Below, piece by piece: positions 46,789 to 55,958 of a stretch of 64,000 bases of DNA (positions are counted from its first letter, which is position 1; the number at the start of each line of letters is the position of its first letter). Under the pieces are notes generated by a model. It searched no databases. It was not told where the DNA came from and saw only the letters and a list, made by a program, of their open reading frames with translations. The stretch covers positions 206,907 to 270,906 of the forward strand of contig NZ_SDDX01000020.1 in the NCBI RefSeq assembly GCF_004115925.1. Reading direction: 5' to 3'. The position numbers and the translations under genes were made by a program. Source of the DNA: Lelliottia nimipressuralis. GTDB lineage: Bacteria; Pseudomonadota; Gammaproteobacteria; Enterobacterales; Enterobacteriaceae.

Positions 46789-47451
46789 TTACTGAATGGG
46801 GCTTAATGTGATCTCAACGCGGCGGTTCTGCGCTTTGCCTTCTGCCGTGCTGTTGCTGGCGATTGGATTCGCCGGGCCCATGCCGCTGGTGCGGATGCGG
46901 TTTGCGGCAACGCCCTGAGTGATCAGCGAGCTGGCGACGGAATCCGCGCGCTGCTGAGACAGACGCATATTCAGATCCTGGCTCCCGGTGCTGTCGGTGT
47001 AACCAATGACGTTAACGGCTGTTTTGCTGTACTCTTTGAGCACCGTTGCCACGCCGGTCAGCGTGTTGGCACCCGCCGGTTTCAGCGTTGCGCTGCTGCT
47101 GTCGAAGGTCACGTTGTTCGGCATGTTCAGAATGATGTTGTCGCCACTTCGCGTCACGCTCACGCCTGTTCCCTGCATTTTGTCGCGCAGTTTAGCTTCT
47201 TGCACATCCATGTAATATCCTACGCCGCCGCCCAATGCGGCACCCGCTGCAGCACCGATCAGCGCGCCTTTGCCGCGATCTTTCTTCGAGGAAGAGAGTG
47301 CGCCAACGCCTGCGCCGACCAATGAGCCAATACCCGCGCCAATGCCGGATTTGCCCGCTTCACGTTCGCCGGTGTAAGGGTTGGTTGTGCAGCCAGAAAC
47401 CGCCAGTGCTCCACTGACCAGAGCCGCAATGACAAGTACGCGTTTATTCAT
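46789..47451 (-). CDS. yiaD: OmpA-family lipoprotein YiaD
   Basis: The 220-aa outer-membrane lipoprotein has a signal peptide with lipobox AVSGC|TTNPYTGE. A glycine-rich zipper region (about residues 35-80; GIGAGIGSLVGAGVGALSS, AAAGAALGGGVGYY) can insert in or coat the membrane. A C-terminal OmpA/MotB peptidoglycan-binding domain (about 100-215) follows (VIGYTDSTGSQDLNMRLSQQRADS, NRRVEITL). It matches E. coli YiaD, reported as a multicopy suppressor of a temperature-sensitive bamB mutant. Confidence 0.94.
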   Translation of the reverse strand: MNKRVLVIAALVSGALAVSGCTTNPYTGEREAGKSGIGAGIGSLVGAGVGALSSSKKDRGKGALIGAAAGAALGGGVGYYMDVQEAKLRDKMQGTGVSVTRSGDNIILNMPNNVTFDSSSATLKPAGANTLTGVATVLKEYSKTAVNVIGYTDSTGSQDLNMRLSQQRADSVASSLITQGVAANRIRTSGMGPANPIASNSTAEGKAQNRRVEITLSPIQ

Positions 47452-47619
47452 CTTATTTCCTTAATCCTTTTTATTCTTTGCCACGAAGCGTGTGGCGGTT
47501 GATTATGACGCCCTAAGAGGAAGAAAATTCCAGGGCTAACTCTGAAATTTGTGTCCAAATCTTAAATAGCCTCAAAGAAGGCCGTCATACCTGCAACAGA
47601 CAAACCCAGGAGCGCACGC

Positions 47620-49947
47620 TTGACCACTTTAATAAAAACGATTCTGACCGCCGCCCACTGGGGCCCGATGCTGGTTGAAACCGATGGCGAGAATGTCCTG
47701 TCCTCGCGTGGGGCGCTGCCAACGCAGCACCCTAATTCGTTACAAACTGTGGTGCGCGATCAGGTGCACAGTAAAACCCGCGTGCGCTGGCCGATGGTGC
47801 GTAAGGGTTTTCTGGCCTCGCCGGATAATCCGCAGGGTACGCGCGGACAGGATGAGTTCGTTCGGGTGAGCTGGGACGATGCGCTGGCGTTGATCCACAC
47901 GCAGCACAAACGTATTCGTGAAACCCATGGCCCGGCGTCTATATTTGCGGGTTCTTATGGCTGGCGTTCGAACGGTGTGCTGCACAAAGCGGCGACGCTC
48001 CTGCAGCGCTATATGAGCCTGGCGGGGGGATACACCGGGCATCTCGGTGACTACTCAACCGGTGCGGCGCAGGCGATCATGCCGTACGTTGTCGGCGGAA
48101 ATGAAGTTTATCAGCAGCAGACCAGTTGGCCGCTGGTGCTGGAGCACACGAATGTGGTGGTGCTGTGGAGCGCCAATCCGCTCAACACGCTCAAAATCGC
48201 GTGGAACGCGAGCGATGAGCAGGGGATTCCCTATTTCGATGCGCTGCGTAAAAGCGGTAAACGCCTGATCTGTATTGACCCGATGCGCTCCGAAACCGTC
48301 GATTTCTTCGGCGATAGCGTCGAGTGGCTGGCCCCGCACATGGGGACCGACGTCGCGATGATGCTGGGTATCGCCCATACGCTGGTGGAAAACGGCTGGC
48401 ACGACCAGGCGTTTCTCGCCCGCTGCACAACCGGGTATGACAAATTCGCTGACTACCTGACGGGCAAAACCGACGGAATCGCCAAAACCGCCGAGTGGGC
48501 GGCGGACATTTGCGGCATTGATGCAGCGAAAATCCGCGAACTGGCGGCACTGTTCCACGAAAATACCACTATGCTGATGTCCGGCTGGGGAATGCAGCGC
48601 CAGCAGTTTGGCGAGCAAAAACACTGGATGCTGGTGACTCTTGCGGCGATGCTGGGTCAGATTGGTACGCCAGGCGGTGGCTTTGGTTTGTCGTATCACT
48701 TTGCTAACGGCGGAAACCCGACCCGTCGCGCTGCGGTTCTGGCCTCGATGCAGGGTTCCGTGCAGGACGGAATTGATGCGGTAGATAAAATCCCGGTGGC
48801 GCGCATCGTCGAAGCGCTGGAAAATCCCGGTGGCTTCTACCAGCATAACGGCCTGGATCGCCACTTCCCGGATATCCGTTTTGTCTGGTGGGCGGGCGGC
48901 GCAAACTTCACCCATCATCAGGATACCAACCGACTGATCCGCGCCTGGCAAAAGCCGGAGCTGGTGGTGATTTCCGAATGCTTCTGGACGGCGGCAGCCA
49001 AACACGCCGATATCGTTCTGCCAGCGACCACCTCCTTTGAGCGTAACGATCTCACCATGACCGGCGACTACAGCAATCAGCACATGGTGCCGATGAAGCG
49101 CGTCGTTGCGCCGCGCGATGAAGCCCGGGATGACTTTGAGGTGTTTGCGGAGCTGAGCGAACGCTGGGAAGAGGGCGGTCGTGAGCGTTTCACCGAAGGG
49201 AAATCCGATCTCGAGTGGCTGGAGACGTTTTACCAGATTGCCGCGCAGCGCGGTGCCGCTCAGGGGGTAACATTGCCGCCGTTTGCCCAGTTCTGGGAAG
49301 CGAATGAGATCGTCGAAATGCCGGAGAGTGAGCAGAACGCGCAGTTTGTTCGCTTCGCGGACTTCCGCCGCGACCCACAATCGCATCCGCTGAAAACCGA
49401 AAGCGGCAAAATTGAGATCTACTCGCAACGTATCGCCAGCTTTAACTATGCCGACTGCCCACCGCATCCGATGTGGCTGGAGCCGGACGAGTGGCACGGC
49501 AATGCGCAGCCAACACAGTTGCAGGTGCTCTCTGCGCACCCGGCGCACCGTCTGCACAGCCAGCTGAACTATTCGTCCCTGCGCGAACAGTACGCCGTGG
49601 CCGGACGCGAGCCGATCACGCTACATACCCTTGATGCGAAAGCGCGCGGAATTGCCAATGGCGATGTGGTGCGCGTCTGGAATGCTCGCGGGCAGGTGCT
49701 GGCCGGGGCGGTGGTGAGTGAGGGCATTAAACAGGGCGTGATCTGTATCCACCAGGGGGCGTGGCCGGATCTGGAACTCACGGCAGGCGGGATTTGCAAA
49801 AACGGCGCAGTAAACGTGCTCACCAAGGATCTCCCCAGCTCGAAGCTGGGGAACGGGTGCGCGGGGAACACGGCGCTGGCGTGGGTGGAGAAATATCAGG
49901 GCCCTGAGCTGACGCTTACGGCGTTTGATCCGCCTGCCAGCTCATAA
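47620..49947 (+). CDS. bisC: Biotin sulfoxide reductase BisC
   Basis: The 775-aa bis-MGD molybdenum enzyme of the DMSO reductase family reduces biotin sulfoxide and methionine sulfoxide in the cytoplasm. It has no Tat signal and no N-terminal iron-sulfur cysteines, as for BisC. Conserved segments include [31 protein letters not shown] (molybdenum-ligand serine region), [18 protein letters not shown] and [13 protein letters not shown]. The best start is TTG at 47620, seven bases after CAGGAGCG; no in-frame ATG occurs before the conserved LTAAHWGPM. Only the first ten residues differ from E. coli. Its 3' end overlaps convergent yiaC by 32 bp. Confidence 0.94.
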   Translation: MTTLIKTILTAAHWGPMLVETDGENVLSSRGALPTQHPNSLQTVVRDQVHSKTRVRWPMVRKGFLASPDNPQGTRGQDEFVRVSWDDALALIHTQHKRIRETHGPASIFAGSYGWRSNGVLHKAATLLQRYMSLAGGYTGHLGDYSTGAAQAIMPYVVGGNEVYQQQTSWPLVLEHTNVVVLWSANPLNTLKIAWNASDEQGIPYFDALRKSGKRLICIDPMRSETVDFFGDSVEWLAPHMGTDVAMMLGIAHTLVENGWHDQAFLARCTTGYDKFADYLTGKTDGIAKTAEWAADICGIDAAKIRELAALFHENTTMLMSGWGMQRQQFGEQKHWMLVTLAAMLGQIGTPGGGFGLSYHFANGGNPTRRAAVLASMQGSVQDGIDAVDKIPVARIVEALENPGGFYQHNGLDRHFPDIRFVWWAGGANFTHHQDTNRLIRAWQKPELVVISECFWTAAAKHADIVLPATTSFERNDLTMTGDYSNQHMVPMKRVVAPRDEARDDFEVFAELSERWEEGGRERFTEGKSDLEWLETFYQIAAQRGAAQGVTLPPFAQFWEANEIVEMPESEQNAQFVRFADFRRDPQSHPLKTESGKIEIYSQRIASFNYADCPPHPMWLEPDEWHGNAQPTQLQVLSAHPAHRLHSQLNYSSLREQYAVAGREPITLHTLDAKARGIANGDVVRVWNARGQVLAGAVVSEGIKQGVICIHQGAWPDLELTAGGICKNGAVNVLTKDLPSSKLGNGCAGNTALAWVEKYQGPELTLTAFDPPASS

Positions 49948-50356
49948 TCCACGTCGGGTGTTGAGTCTCTTCCTGCCAGGCGCTGTCTTCAATGCGAAAA
50001 CCCTGAGCATGGTAGAAATTCACCGCCCGACTGTTTTTCTGGTAAACCTCAAGACTGAGATAGGGGAACTGCTGCTGCACGTGGTGGATCAGCGCGTGGC
50101 CGATCCCTCTCCCCGCATGAGCGGTGGCGACAAAGAGTGCGCCGATAAACTGCGACTCCATCACGCTGATAAAACCACGCACCTCGCCTTTCTCTTCCCA
50201 TACCCAGGTTTCTGCACCGGGGAGATAGGTGTCGCGTACCAGCGGTTCACTCTCTATCCAGTATTGCGCGTCGATAAACGGGTGCGCCTCGGTGGTGCTT
50301 TCAAGCCATAAACTGAGCAGCGGCGCAGTGTTTTCACTTTGCCATTTGCGAATCAT
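49916..50356 (-). CDS. yiaC: GNAT N-acetyltransferase YiaC
   Basis: The 146-aa acetyltransferase has the GNAT acetyl-CoA motif [15 protein letters not shown] and the [17 protein letters not shown] segment. E. coli YiaC has been reported to act as a protein lysine acetyltransferase. The gene overlaps tag by 23 bp at its 5' end and bisC by 32 bp at its 3' end. The length equals the E. coli protein. Confidence 0.93.
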   Translation of the reverse strand: MIRKWQSENTAPLLSLWLESTTEAHPFIDAQYWIESEPLVRDTYLPGAETWVWEEKGEVRGFISVMESQFIGALFVATAHAGRGIGHALIHHVQQQFPYLSLEVYQKNSRAVNFYHAQGFRIEDSAWQEETQHPTWIMSWQADQTP

Positions 50357-50915
50357 GTTGGCCTCCTGGGTGGCAAAAACAGCCCGTGATATGATCGTTC
50401 ACCAGACCGCAGGCCTGCATAAATGAGTAGCAAATCGTGGTGCCAACAAATTTGAAACCACGCTTTTTCAGTGCCTTAGACAGGGCATCGGAGGCGGATG
50501 TGGAGGTCGGGATTTCACCCATCGTCGCGGCCTGTGTCACCTGCGGCGTGTTGTCGACAAACGACCAGACAAAATCGGAGAAAGGCTCGCCGTTTTCGGC
50601 CATCGCCAGGTACGCTTTTGCGTTGCCAATAATGGCCTGAATTTTCCCCCGATGCCGGATAATACTGGCATCCAGCACCAGCCGTTCGACGTCTTCCTCA
50701 GTCATGGCGGCCACCGCAACGGGATCGAACTGATGGAAGGCGTTGCGATAATTTTCCCGTTTTTTTAGCACCGTAATCCACGATAAACCCGCCTGCTGGC
50801 CTTCCAGGCAGATCATCTCAAAGAGCTTTTTACCGTCGGTCTCCGGCACGCCCCATTCTTTATCGTGATAGTCGATATAGAGCTGATCCTGGCTTACCCA
50901 TCCGCAACGTTGCAT
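50334..50915 (-). CDS. tag: DNA-3-methyladenine glycosylase I
   Basis: The 193-aa constitutive glycosylase removes 3-methyladenine from DNA. The unusual zinc snap of Tag is visible: Cys4 and His17 at the N-terminus (MQRCGWV, DYHDKEWG) and the C-terminal VNDHITGCFCHP with His and Cys four apart. Active-site Glu38 lies in LEGQQAGLSW. The length is slightly more than the 187 aa of E. coli because of a different C-terminal tail. It forms an overlapping pair with yiaC. Confidence 0.96.
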   Translation of the reverse strand: MQRCGWVSQDQLYIDYHDKEWGVPETDGKKLFEMICLEGQQAGLSWITVLKKRENYRNAFHQFDPVAVAAMTEEDVERLVLDASIIRHRGKIQAIIGNAKAYLAMAENGEPFSDFVWSFVDNTPQVTQAATMGEIPTSTSASDALSKALKKRGFKFVGTTICYSFMQACGLVNDHITGCFCHPGGQHDSQMAK

Positions 50916-51072
50916 TGGTTTTCATCCTTAATGATTTAACCCGTAAAAAAATCAACCCACCTGGCTTGACGTGTGCCTCAAAAAGACAATATTTAATTAA
51001 GGGCTTTGCCCTCATACCTCTTTCTAACAATGACAAATATCGCCGAATTCGGCTCTTTCTGGAGTCGCTTTG

Positions 51073-51774
51073 ATGATGATAAAAATAATCAGTGGTCGCC
51101 ATGCTGTTACTGGCCTGGCGGGAGTCTCTGTCTGTTTGTTTTTTTGTAGCACAGCTTACGCCTGGCAACAGGAATATATCGTTTCGGATGCGCAAAATAA
51201 TACGACCGAACGCTATACATGGGACGCCGATCACCAACCGCGTTATGACGATATTCTCGCGGAGCGTATTCGTTCTTCCCAGAACATTCCGGGGCTGGCG
51301 TTGAACATGCCGGAAAATTATCCTGCGGAATCTGACAGTACCCTGTCGCTGAGCCTGACGATTCCGGTGACGCAGAAGGTGACCACGGGGCCGGTTGCTG
51401 CCTGGCATTACGACGGTTCGTCGCCCATGGCCTACAACGAATACGGTGACAATGGCAGCCAGTCGCTTACCGACCCGCTGTGGCATGCCAGCGTGAGCAC
51501 GCTCGGCTGGCGCGTCGACACGCGTATGGGCGGTCTTCGGCCGTGGGCGCAGATTAGCTACAACCAGCAGTTTGGGGATAATCAGTGGAAGCCGCAGTCG
51601 GGGATGAGCCGCCTGCCGGCCTCCATGCAGTACGATAACTGGATGGATGTGACCGTGGGTGCCGACGTGCTGCTTTACCCACATATGGCCGCGTACGCCT
51701 CTTTGTCTCAGGCGGATAACACCATGACCGGCGCGGATTATTTATATACCCTGGGTGTGAGCGCCAGATTTTAA
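51073..51774 (+). CDS. yhjY: Outer-membrane beta-barrel protein YhjY
   Basis: The 233-aa protein has a signal peptide ending near STAYA|WQQEY and a barrel-like domain of the autotransporter type with a C-terminal aromatic (GVSARF). It closely matches E. coli YhjY (AWQQEYIV, TERYTWD, DPLWHASVSTLGWRVD). Its function is unknown. The in-frame TTG at 51070 is a less likely start than ATG at 51073, which sits 8 bases after GGAG. It is divergent from tag. Confidence 0.88.
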   Translation: MMIKIISGRHAVTGLAGVSVCLFFCSTAYAWQQEYIVSDAQNNTTERYTWDADHQPRYDDILAERIRSSQNIPGLALNMPENYPAESDSTLSLSLTIPVTQKVTTGPVAAWHYDGSSPMAYNEYGDNGSQSLTDPLWHASVSTLGWRVDTRMGGLRPWAQISYNQQFGDNQWKPQSGMSRLPASMQYDNWMDVTVGADVLLYPHMAAYASLSQADNTMTGADYLYTLGVSARF

Positions 51775-51898
51775 TATTGTTATTTAATTCAACCTTGCTG
51801 TAACATCTTAAATACAAGAATGGCCGTGCTTGTGGCGATAGCGGGCACTAACAAACTCCTTATCTTTCGCCCGGCAAGGTCATTCATTCCTGATTCCA

Positions 51899-51929
51899 GG
51901 CATTTCATTCCGTCTCCACTGCATTTCAT
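51899..51929 (+). promoter_or_regulatory. YpdB-type direct repeat upstream of yhjX
   Basis: GGCATTTCAT (51899-51908) and TGCATTTCAT (51920-51929) are separated by exactly 11 bases. This is the arrangement known for the response regulator YpdB at the E. coli yhjX promoter. The repeat lies 84-114 bp before the start codon. Confidence 0.85.
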
Positions 51930-52012
51930 GCCGTTTTCCCCCAGGCCTTTTGAGGTTTTGTTTATCGTTGTCTGCAGCGAATTCCTTTAATTTCTCTTGC
52001 AGGACAACTGCC

Positions 52013-53215
52013 ATGAACACATCAACATACAACCGCACTCGTTGGCTGACCCTATTTGGCACCATCGTGACGCAATTTGCGTTGGGATCGGTTTATACCT
52101 GGAGCCTGTTTAACAGCGCGCTCTCTGACAAACTCGGCGCGCCGGTGAGCCAGGTGGCGTTCTCGTTCGGCTTGCTGAGCCTGGGGCTGGCGTTATCCTC
52201 GTCCATCGCCGGGAAATTGCAGGAACGTTTTGGCGTGAAACGCGTGACCATGGCCTCGGGCATCCTGCTGGGTGTCGGCTTTTTCCTGACGGCGCACTCC
52301 AGTAACCTGATGATGCTCTGGCTGAGCGCCGGGGTGCTGGTGGGGCTGGCAGATGGCGCGGGCTACCTGCTGACCCTGTCGAACTGCGTGAAGTGGTTCC
52401 CGGAGCGTAAAGGCTTAATCTCAGCCTTCTCCATTGGCTCTTATGGTCTGGGTAGTCTCGGGTTTAAATTTATCGATTCGCACCTGCTTGCCTCTGTGGG
52501 CCTGGAAAAGACCTTTATGATCTGGGGCGCTATTGTGCTGGTGATGATTCTGTTCGGCGCGACGCTGATGAAAGATGCCCCGATGCAGGAAGTGAAAACC
52601 GTTAACGGCGTTGTGGAAAATGACTTCACGCTGGCGCAGTCCATGCGCAAACCTCAGTACTGGATGCTGGCGGTTATGTTCCTGACAGCCTGCATGAGCG
52701 GTCTGTATGTGATTGGCGTGGCGAAAGATATTGCCCAGGGGATGGTGAAACTGGATGCGATGACTGCGGCGAATGCGGTAACCGTGATTTCCATTGCCAA
52801 CCTGTCTGGTCGTCTGGTGCTGGGTATTCTCTCCGACAAAATCGCCCGTATCCGTGTGATTACGCTGGGGCAGGTGATCTCCCTGGTGGGTATGGCGGCC
52901 CTGCTGTTTGCGCCACTGAATGAGATGACCTTCTTCGCGGCGATTGCCTGCGTGGCCTTCAATTTTGGTGGCACCATTACCGTGTTCCCGTCACTGGTGA
53001 GCGAGTTCTTTGGTCTGAATAATCTGGCGAAGAATTACGGGGTGATTTACTTAGGCTTCGGTATCGGCAGCATCTGCGGGTCCCTCATCGCCTCGCTGTT
53101 CGGCGGCTTCTATGTCACCTTCTGTGTCATCTTCGCCCTGCTGATTATCTCATTGGCGCTCTCCACTACGATTCGCCAGCCGCAACGGCAGGTATTTAAC
53201 GAAGCGCATGCGTGA
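52013..53215 (+). CDS. yhjX: MFS transporter YhjX (OFA family)
   Basis: The 400-aa, 12-helix transporter of the oxalate/formate-antiporter family closely matches E. coli YhjX, whose gene is induced by extracellular pyruvate through the YpdA/YpdB two-component system. The start at 52013 follows GCAGGACAACTGCC (MNTSTYNRTRWLTLFG); 21 in-frame upstream codons overlap the operator and were rejected. Family segments are GSVYTWSLFNSALSDKLG and GLADGAGYLLTLSNCVKWFPERKGL. The YpdB-type repeat upstream supports the same control here. Confidence 0.94.
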   Translation: MNTSTYNRTRWLTLFGTIVTQFALGSVYTWSLFNSALSDKLGAPVSQVAFSFGLLSLGLALSSSIAGKLQERFGVKRVTMASGILLGVGFFLTAHSSNLMMLWLSAGVLVGLADGAGYLLTLSNCVKWFPERKGLISAFSIGSYGLGSLGFKFIDSHLLASVGLEKTFMIWGAIVLVMILFGATLMKDAPMQEVKTVNGVVENDFTLAQSMRKPQYWMLAVMFLTACMSGLYVIGVAKDIAQGMVKLDAMTAANAVTVISIANLSGRLVLGILSDKIARIRVITLGQVISLVGMAALLFAPLNEMTFFAAIACVAFNFGGTITVFPSLVSEFFGLNNLAKNYGVIYLGFGIGSICGSLIASLFGGFYVTFCVIFALLIISLALSTTIRQPQRQVFNEAHA

Positions 53216-53224
53216 TGACTGACT

Positions 53225-53256
53225 GAAAAGGCTGGATTTTCCGGCCTTTTCTTTTA
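53225..53256 (+). terminator. Terminator of yhjX
   Basis: A ten-pair stem (AAAAGGCTGG/CCGGCCTTTT, one G-T pair) with an ATTTT loop is followed by CTTTTAT, 10 bases after the stop. Confidence 0.85.
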
Positions 53257-53477
53257 TCACTTAGCTGAGCGTTCCTTGACCCAATCTGCTTTCGAACTTG
53301 ATTTTTTGTAAATATCTACTGCAATCACACTCTCTGCTGCCACTTTTTCCTGTCACTGTGGTCTACTTACCACGCTTTAGACGTTTCTGATAACGATCCC
53401 CTGAGCGAATATCTACTCTGTTCACTTTTACAGCTAAAAGTGGATGGCGTGACTGTCCCTTTTTTCGGGTAGCCTGC

Positions 53478-55169
53478 ATGAAATACATTAAATCGATGAC
53501 GCAACAAAAGCTGAGCTTTTTGCTGGCGTTGTACATCGGCCTGTTTATGAATGGCGCTGTTTTTTTCCGTCGGTTTGACGGGTTCGCGCAAGACTTTACC
53601 GCCTGGAAAGGAATCGCAGCGGTTGTTGAGTTGGTTGGTACCGTTCTGGTTACCTTTTTCTTATTACGTCTCCTCTCACTGTTTGGACGCCGCATCTGGC
53701 GCGTTCTGGCATCTCTGGTGGTGCTCTGCTCGGCAGGTGCCAGCTATTACATGACTTTTATGAACGTGGTTATTGGCTACGGCATTATTGCCTCAGTCAT
53801 GACGACGGATATCGATCTCTCGAAAGAGGTGGTCGGCCTGCACTTTATCCTGTGGCTGGTGGGCGTCAGTGCGCTGCCGCTGCTGCTCATCTGGAGTAAC
53901 CGCTGCCGCTATACCCTGCTGCGTCAGATGCGCACGCCAGGGCAACGCGTCCGAAGCGTCGCGGTGGTACTGCTGGCGGGGCTGATGGTCTGGGGCCCGA
54001 TTCGTCTGCTTGAAGTGAAGCAGAAGAGTGACGAACGTACTTCTGGCGTGGATTTGCCGAGCTACGGCGGCGTGGTGGCGAACTCCTATCTGCCCTCTAA
54101 CTGGATTTCCGCGCTGGGCCTGTACGCCTGGGCGCAGGTGGATGAGTCTTCCGATAATAAATCTCTGCTCAATCCGGCGAAGCAGTTCACCTACGAAGCG
54201 CCTAAAGATATCGACGATACCTATGTGGTCTTTATCATCGGTGAAACGACGCGCTGGGATCATATGGGGATTTTAGGCTACGACCGCGATACGACGCCGA
54301 AACTGGCGCAGGAGAAGAACCTGATCGCTTATCGGGGCTACTCATGTGATACGGCGACCAAGCTGTCGCTGCGCTGCATGTTTGTTCGCGAGGGCGGGGC
54401 GGATGACAACCCGCAGCGTACCCTGAAAGAGCAGAACGTCTTCTCGGTGCTGCATCAGCTTGGATTCAGTTCTGATCTCTACGCGATGCAGAGCGAGATG
54501 TGGTTCTACAGCAACACGATGGCGCAGAACATTGCCTATCGTGAGCAGATCGGCGCTGAGCCGCGTAACCGCGGCAAGAGCGTTGACGATATGCTGCTGA
54601 TCGATGAGATGAAAGGCTCGCTGAGCAACAATCAGGATGGGAAGCATATGATCATCCTGCATACCAAAGGCTCGCACTTTAACTACACCCAGCGTTACCC
54701 GCGCAGTTTTGCCAAATGGACGCCGGAGTGTGTGGGCGTAGACAAAGACTGCACCAAAGAGCAGCTGATTAACTCTTACGATAACTCGGTGATGTACGTG
54801 GATCACTTTATCGAGAGCGTGATTGACCAGGTGCGCGACAAGAAAGCGATTGTTTTCTATGCCGCCGACCACGGTGAGTCGATCAACGAGTATGAGCACT
54901 TGCACGGCACGCCGCGCAAGATGGCGCCACCGGAGCAGTTCCGCGTGCCGATGATGGTGTGGATGTCGGATAAATATCTGGAAAACCCGGATAAAGAGAA
55001 GATGTTCCAGCACCTGAAACAGCAGGCTGAGATGAAGGTGCCTCGCCGTCACGTTGAGCTGTATGACACCATCATGGGTTGTCTCGGCTATACCTCGCCA
55101 GACGGCGGGATTAATGAGAACAACAACTGGTGCCATGTCCCTGATGGCCCGGCGAAAGCCACTAAGTAA
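53478..55169 (+). CDS. eptB: Kdo2-lipid A phosphoethanolamine 7''-transferase EptB
   Basis: The 563-aa inner-membrane enzyme adds phosphoethanolamine to the outer Kdo of lipopolysaccharide. An N-terminal part of about five helices (residues 1-190) is followed by a periplasmic sulfatase-like catalytic domain with IIGETTRWDHMG, SCDTATKLSLRCMF (predicted nucleophile Thr294 by analogy to MCR-type enzymes) and YAADHGESI. The length is the same as E. coli EptB. In E. coli it is activated by sigma-E and silenced by the sRNA MgrR; I could not verify either site here. It is transcribed toward tRNA-Pro. Confidence 0.95.
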   Translation: MKYIKSMTQQKLSFLLALYIGLFMNGAVFFRRFDGFAQDFTAWKGIAAVVELVGTVLVTFFLLRLLSLFGRRIWRVLASLVVLCSAGASYYMTFMNVVIGYGIIASVMTTDIDLSKEVVGLHFILWLVGVSALPLLLIWSNRCRYTLLRQMRTPGQRVRSVAVVLLAGLMVWGPIRLLEVKQKSDERTSGVDLPSYGGVVANSYLPSNWISALGLYAWAQVDESSDNKSLLNPAKQFTYEAPKDIDDTYVVFIIGETTRWDHMGILGYDRDTTPKLAQEKNLIAYRGYSCDTATKLSLRCMFVREGGADDNPQRTLKEQNVFSVLHQLGFSSDLYAMQSEMWFYSNTMAQNIAYREQIGAEPRNRGKSVDDMLLIDEMKGSLSNNQDGKHMIILHTKGSHFNYTQRYPRSFAKWTPECVGVDKDCTKEQLINSYDNSVMYVDHFIESVIDQVRDKKAIVFYAADHGESINEYEHLHGTPRKMAPPEQFRVPMMVWMSDKYLENPDKEKMFQHLKQQAEMKVPRRHVELYDTIMGCLGYTSPDGGINENNNWCHVPDGPAKATK

Positions 55170-55219
55170 CCGAGCTGGCGAGTTTCTCGCCAGTCGAATG
55201 GCTTTTTGAAGATAAGGGA

Positions 55220-55248
55220 TTGACGAGGGCGCACCCCAGCAGTAAGAT
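55220..55248 (+). promoter_or_regulatory. Promoter of the tRNA-Pro gene
   Basis: TTGACG, 17 bp, then TAAGAT (55243-55248) and a GC-rich discriminator (GCGCTCCGC) place the start near 55255, as for stringently controlled stable RNA genes. Confidence 0.8.
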
Positions 55249-55260
55249 GCGCTCCGCATT

Positions 55261-55337
55261 CGGCGAGTAGCGCAGCTTGGTAGCGCAACTGGTTTGGGAC
55301 CAGTGGGTCGGAGGTTCGAATCCTCTCTCGCCGACCA
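55261..55337 (+). tRNA. tRNA-Pro (anticodon UGG)
   Basis: The 77-nt cloverleaf has acceptor arms CGGCGAG/CTCGCCG and an encoded CCA. The anticodon stem ACTGG/CCAGT bounds the loop TTTGGGA, so the anticodon is TGG. The position between eptB and dppA is that of E. coli proK, but proK has a CGG anticodon. This sequence is like E. coli proM as I recall it, so I give no symbol. Confidence 0.95.
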
Positions 55338-55348
55338 CATTTAAAAAA

Positions 55349-55375
55349 GGGCTAACCGCAAGGTTGGCCCTTTTT
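55349..55375 (+). terminator. Terminator of tRNA-Pro
   Basis: A GGGCTAACC/GGTTGGCCC stem with a GCAA tetraloop is followed by T5, 11 bases after the CCA end. Confidence 0.92.
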
Positions 55376-55958
55376 GCATTATGGACTTATCCACGCCGAC
55401 TCTCCAAAACGCTCCTTATCCCCGCATTACCCTGCCTGTTAACGATTTTGTGACATAATCCATTGTATTTTTTTATATATGGATTGATCTTTTTTCGCGT
55501 TGCTTATGGATAACCTCAGCATTTTCCGCTGTGCGTTTTAACGTTCGCGGCATTTACTGCTCAGATAATCACCATTCTGTAAGAAAATTTACGCGATCTG
55601 AATAAATGTTAATCACTGATTGTTGCGAAATATGAAGAGATTTGTGCTGCAAGATGGCGAGTAGCATAAATTTCCCTGCTGAAAATAGGTGACTAAAGTT
55701 TTTTTAATCTTTGTTTGCCGTTTCTCACCCTCAACGTAAATCCCCGTCACCTGTATTGACGTTTTCACATTCTGTTGACAGATTGTAGGGCACGAGGGGC
55801 ATTTCAGGGAGGATCTGCGCTGCAACTCCGACGCTCTTCTGAAAGGAATCTCCATCCCTTATCACGCCTTCGGGCATCACCGACCGGACCGGGTAAAAAA
55901 TAAATAAAGGTCAGGCGGCGTAACACAACAAAGCAAAACATCACATTGGAGCAGAATA
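55376..55958 (+). promoter_or_regulatory. dppA upstream region and leader
   Basis: This 583-bp interval has no gene I can support. The part from about 55740 on holds the probable dppA promoter (two TTGAC elements, 55756 and 55775) and a long leader. Just before the ribosome site lies a C/A-rich, G-poor stretch, 55923-55945 (ACACAACAAAGC..., ACATCACATT). This is the kind of sequence bound by the sRNA GcvB, which represses dppA in E. coli and Salmonella. The -10 element is not clear. Confidence 0.55.

Noticed and set aside
48055..49557. A 500-codon open frame antisense to bisC
   Set aside because: It is the complement of a conserved molybdoenzyme gene with no family resemblance and no ribosome site.
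55600..55860. An 80-codon minus-strand frame in the dppA upstream region
   Set aside because: It has no ribosome site or homology and overlaps the probable dppA promoter and leader.
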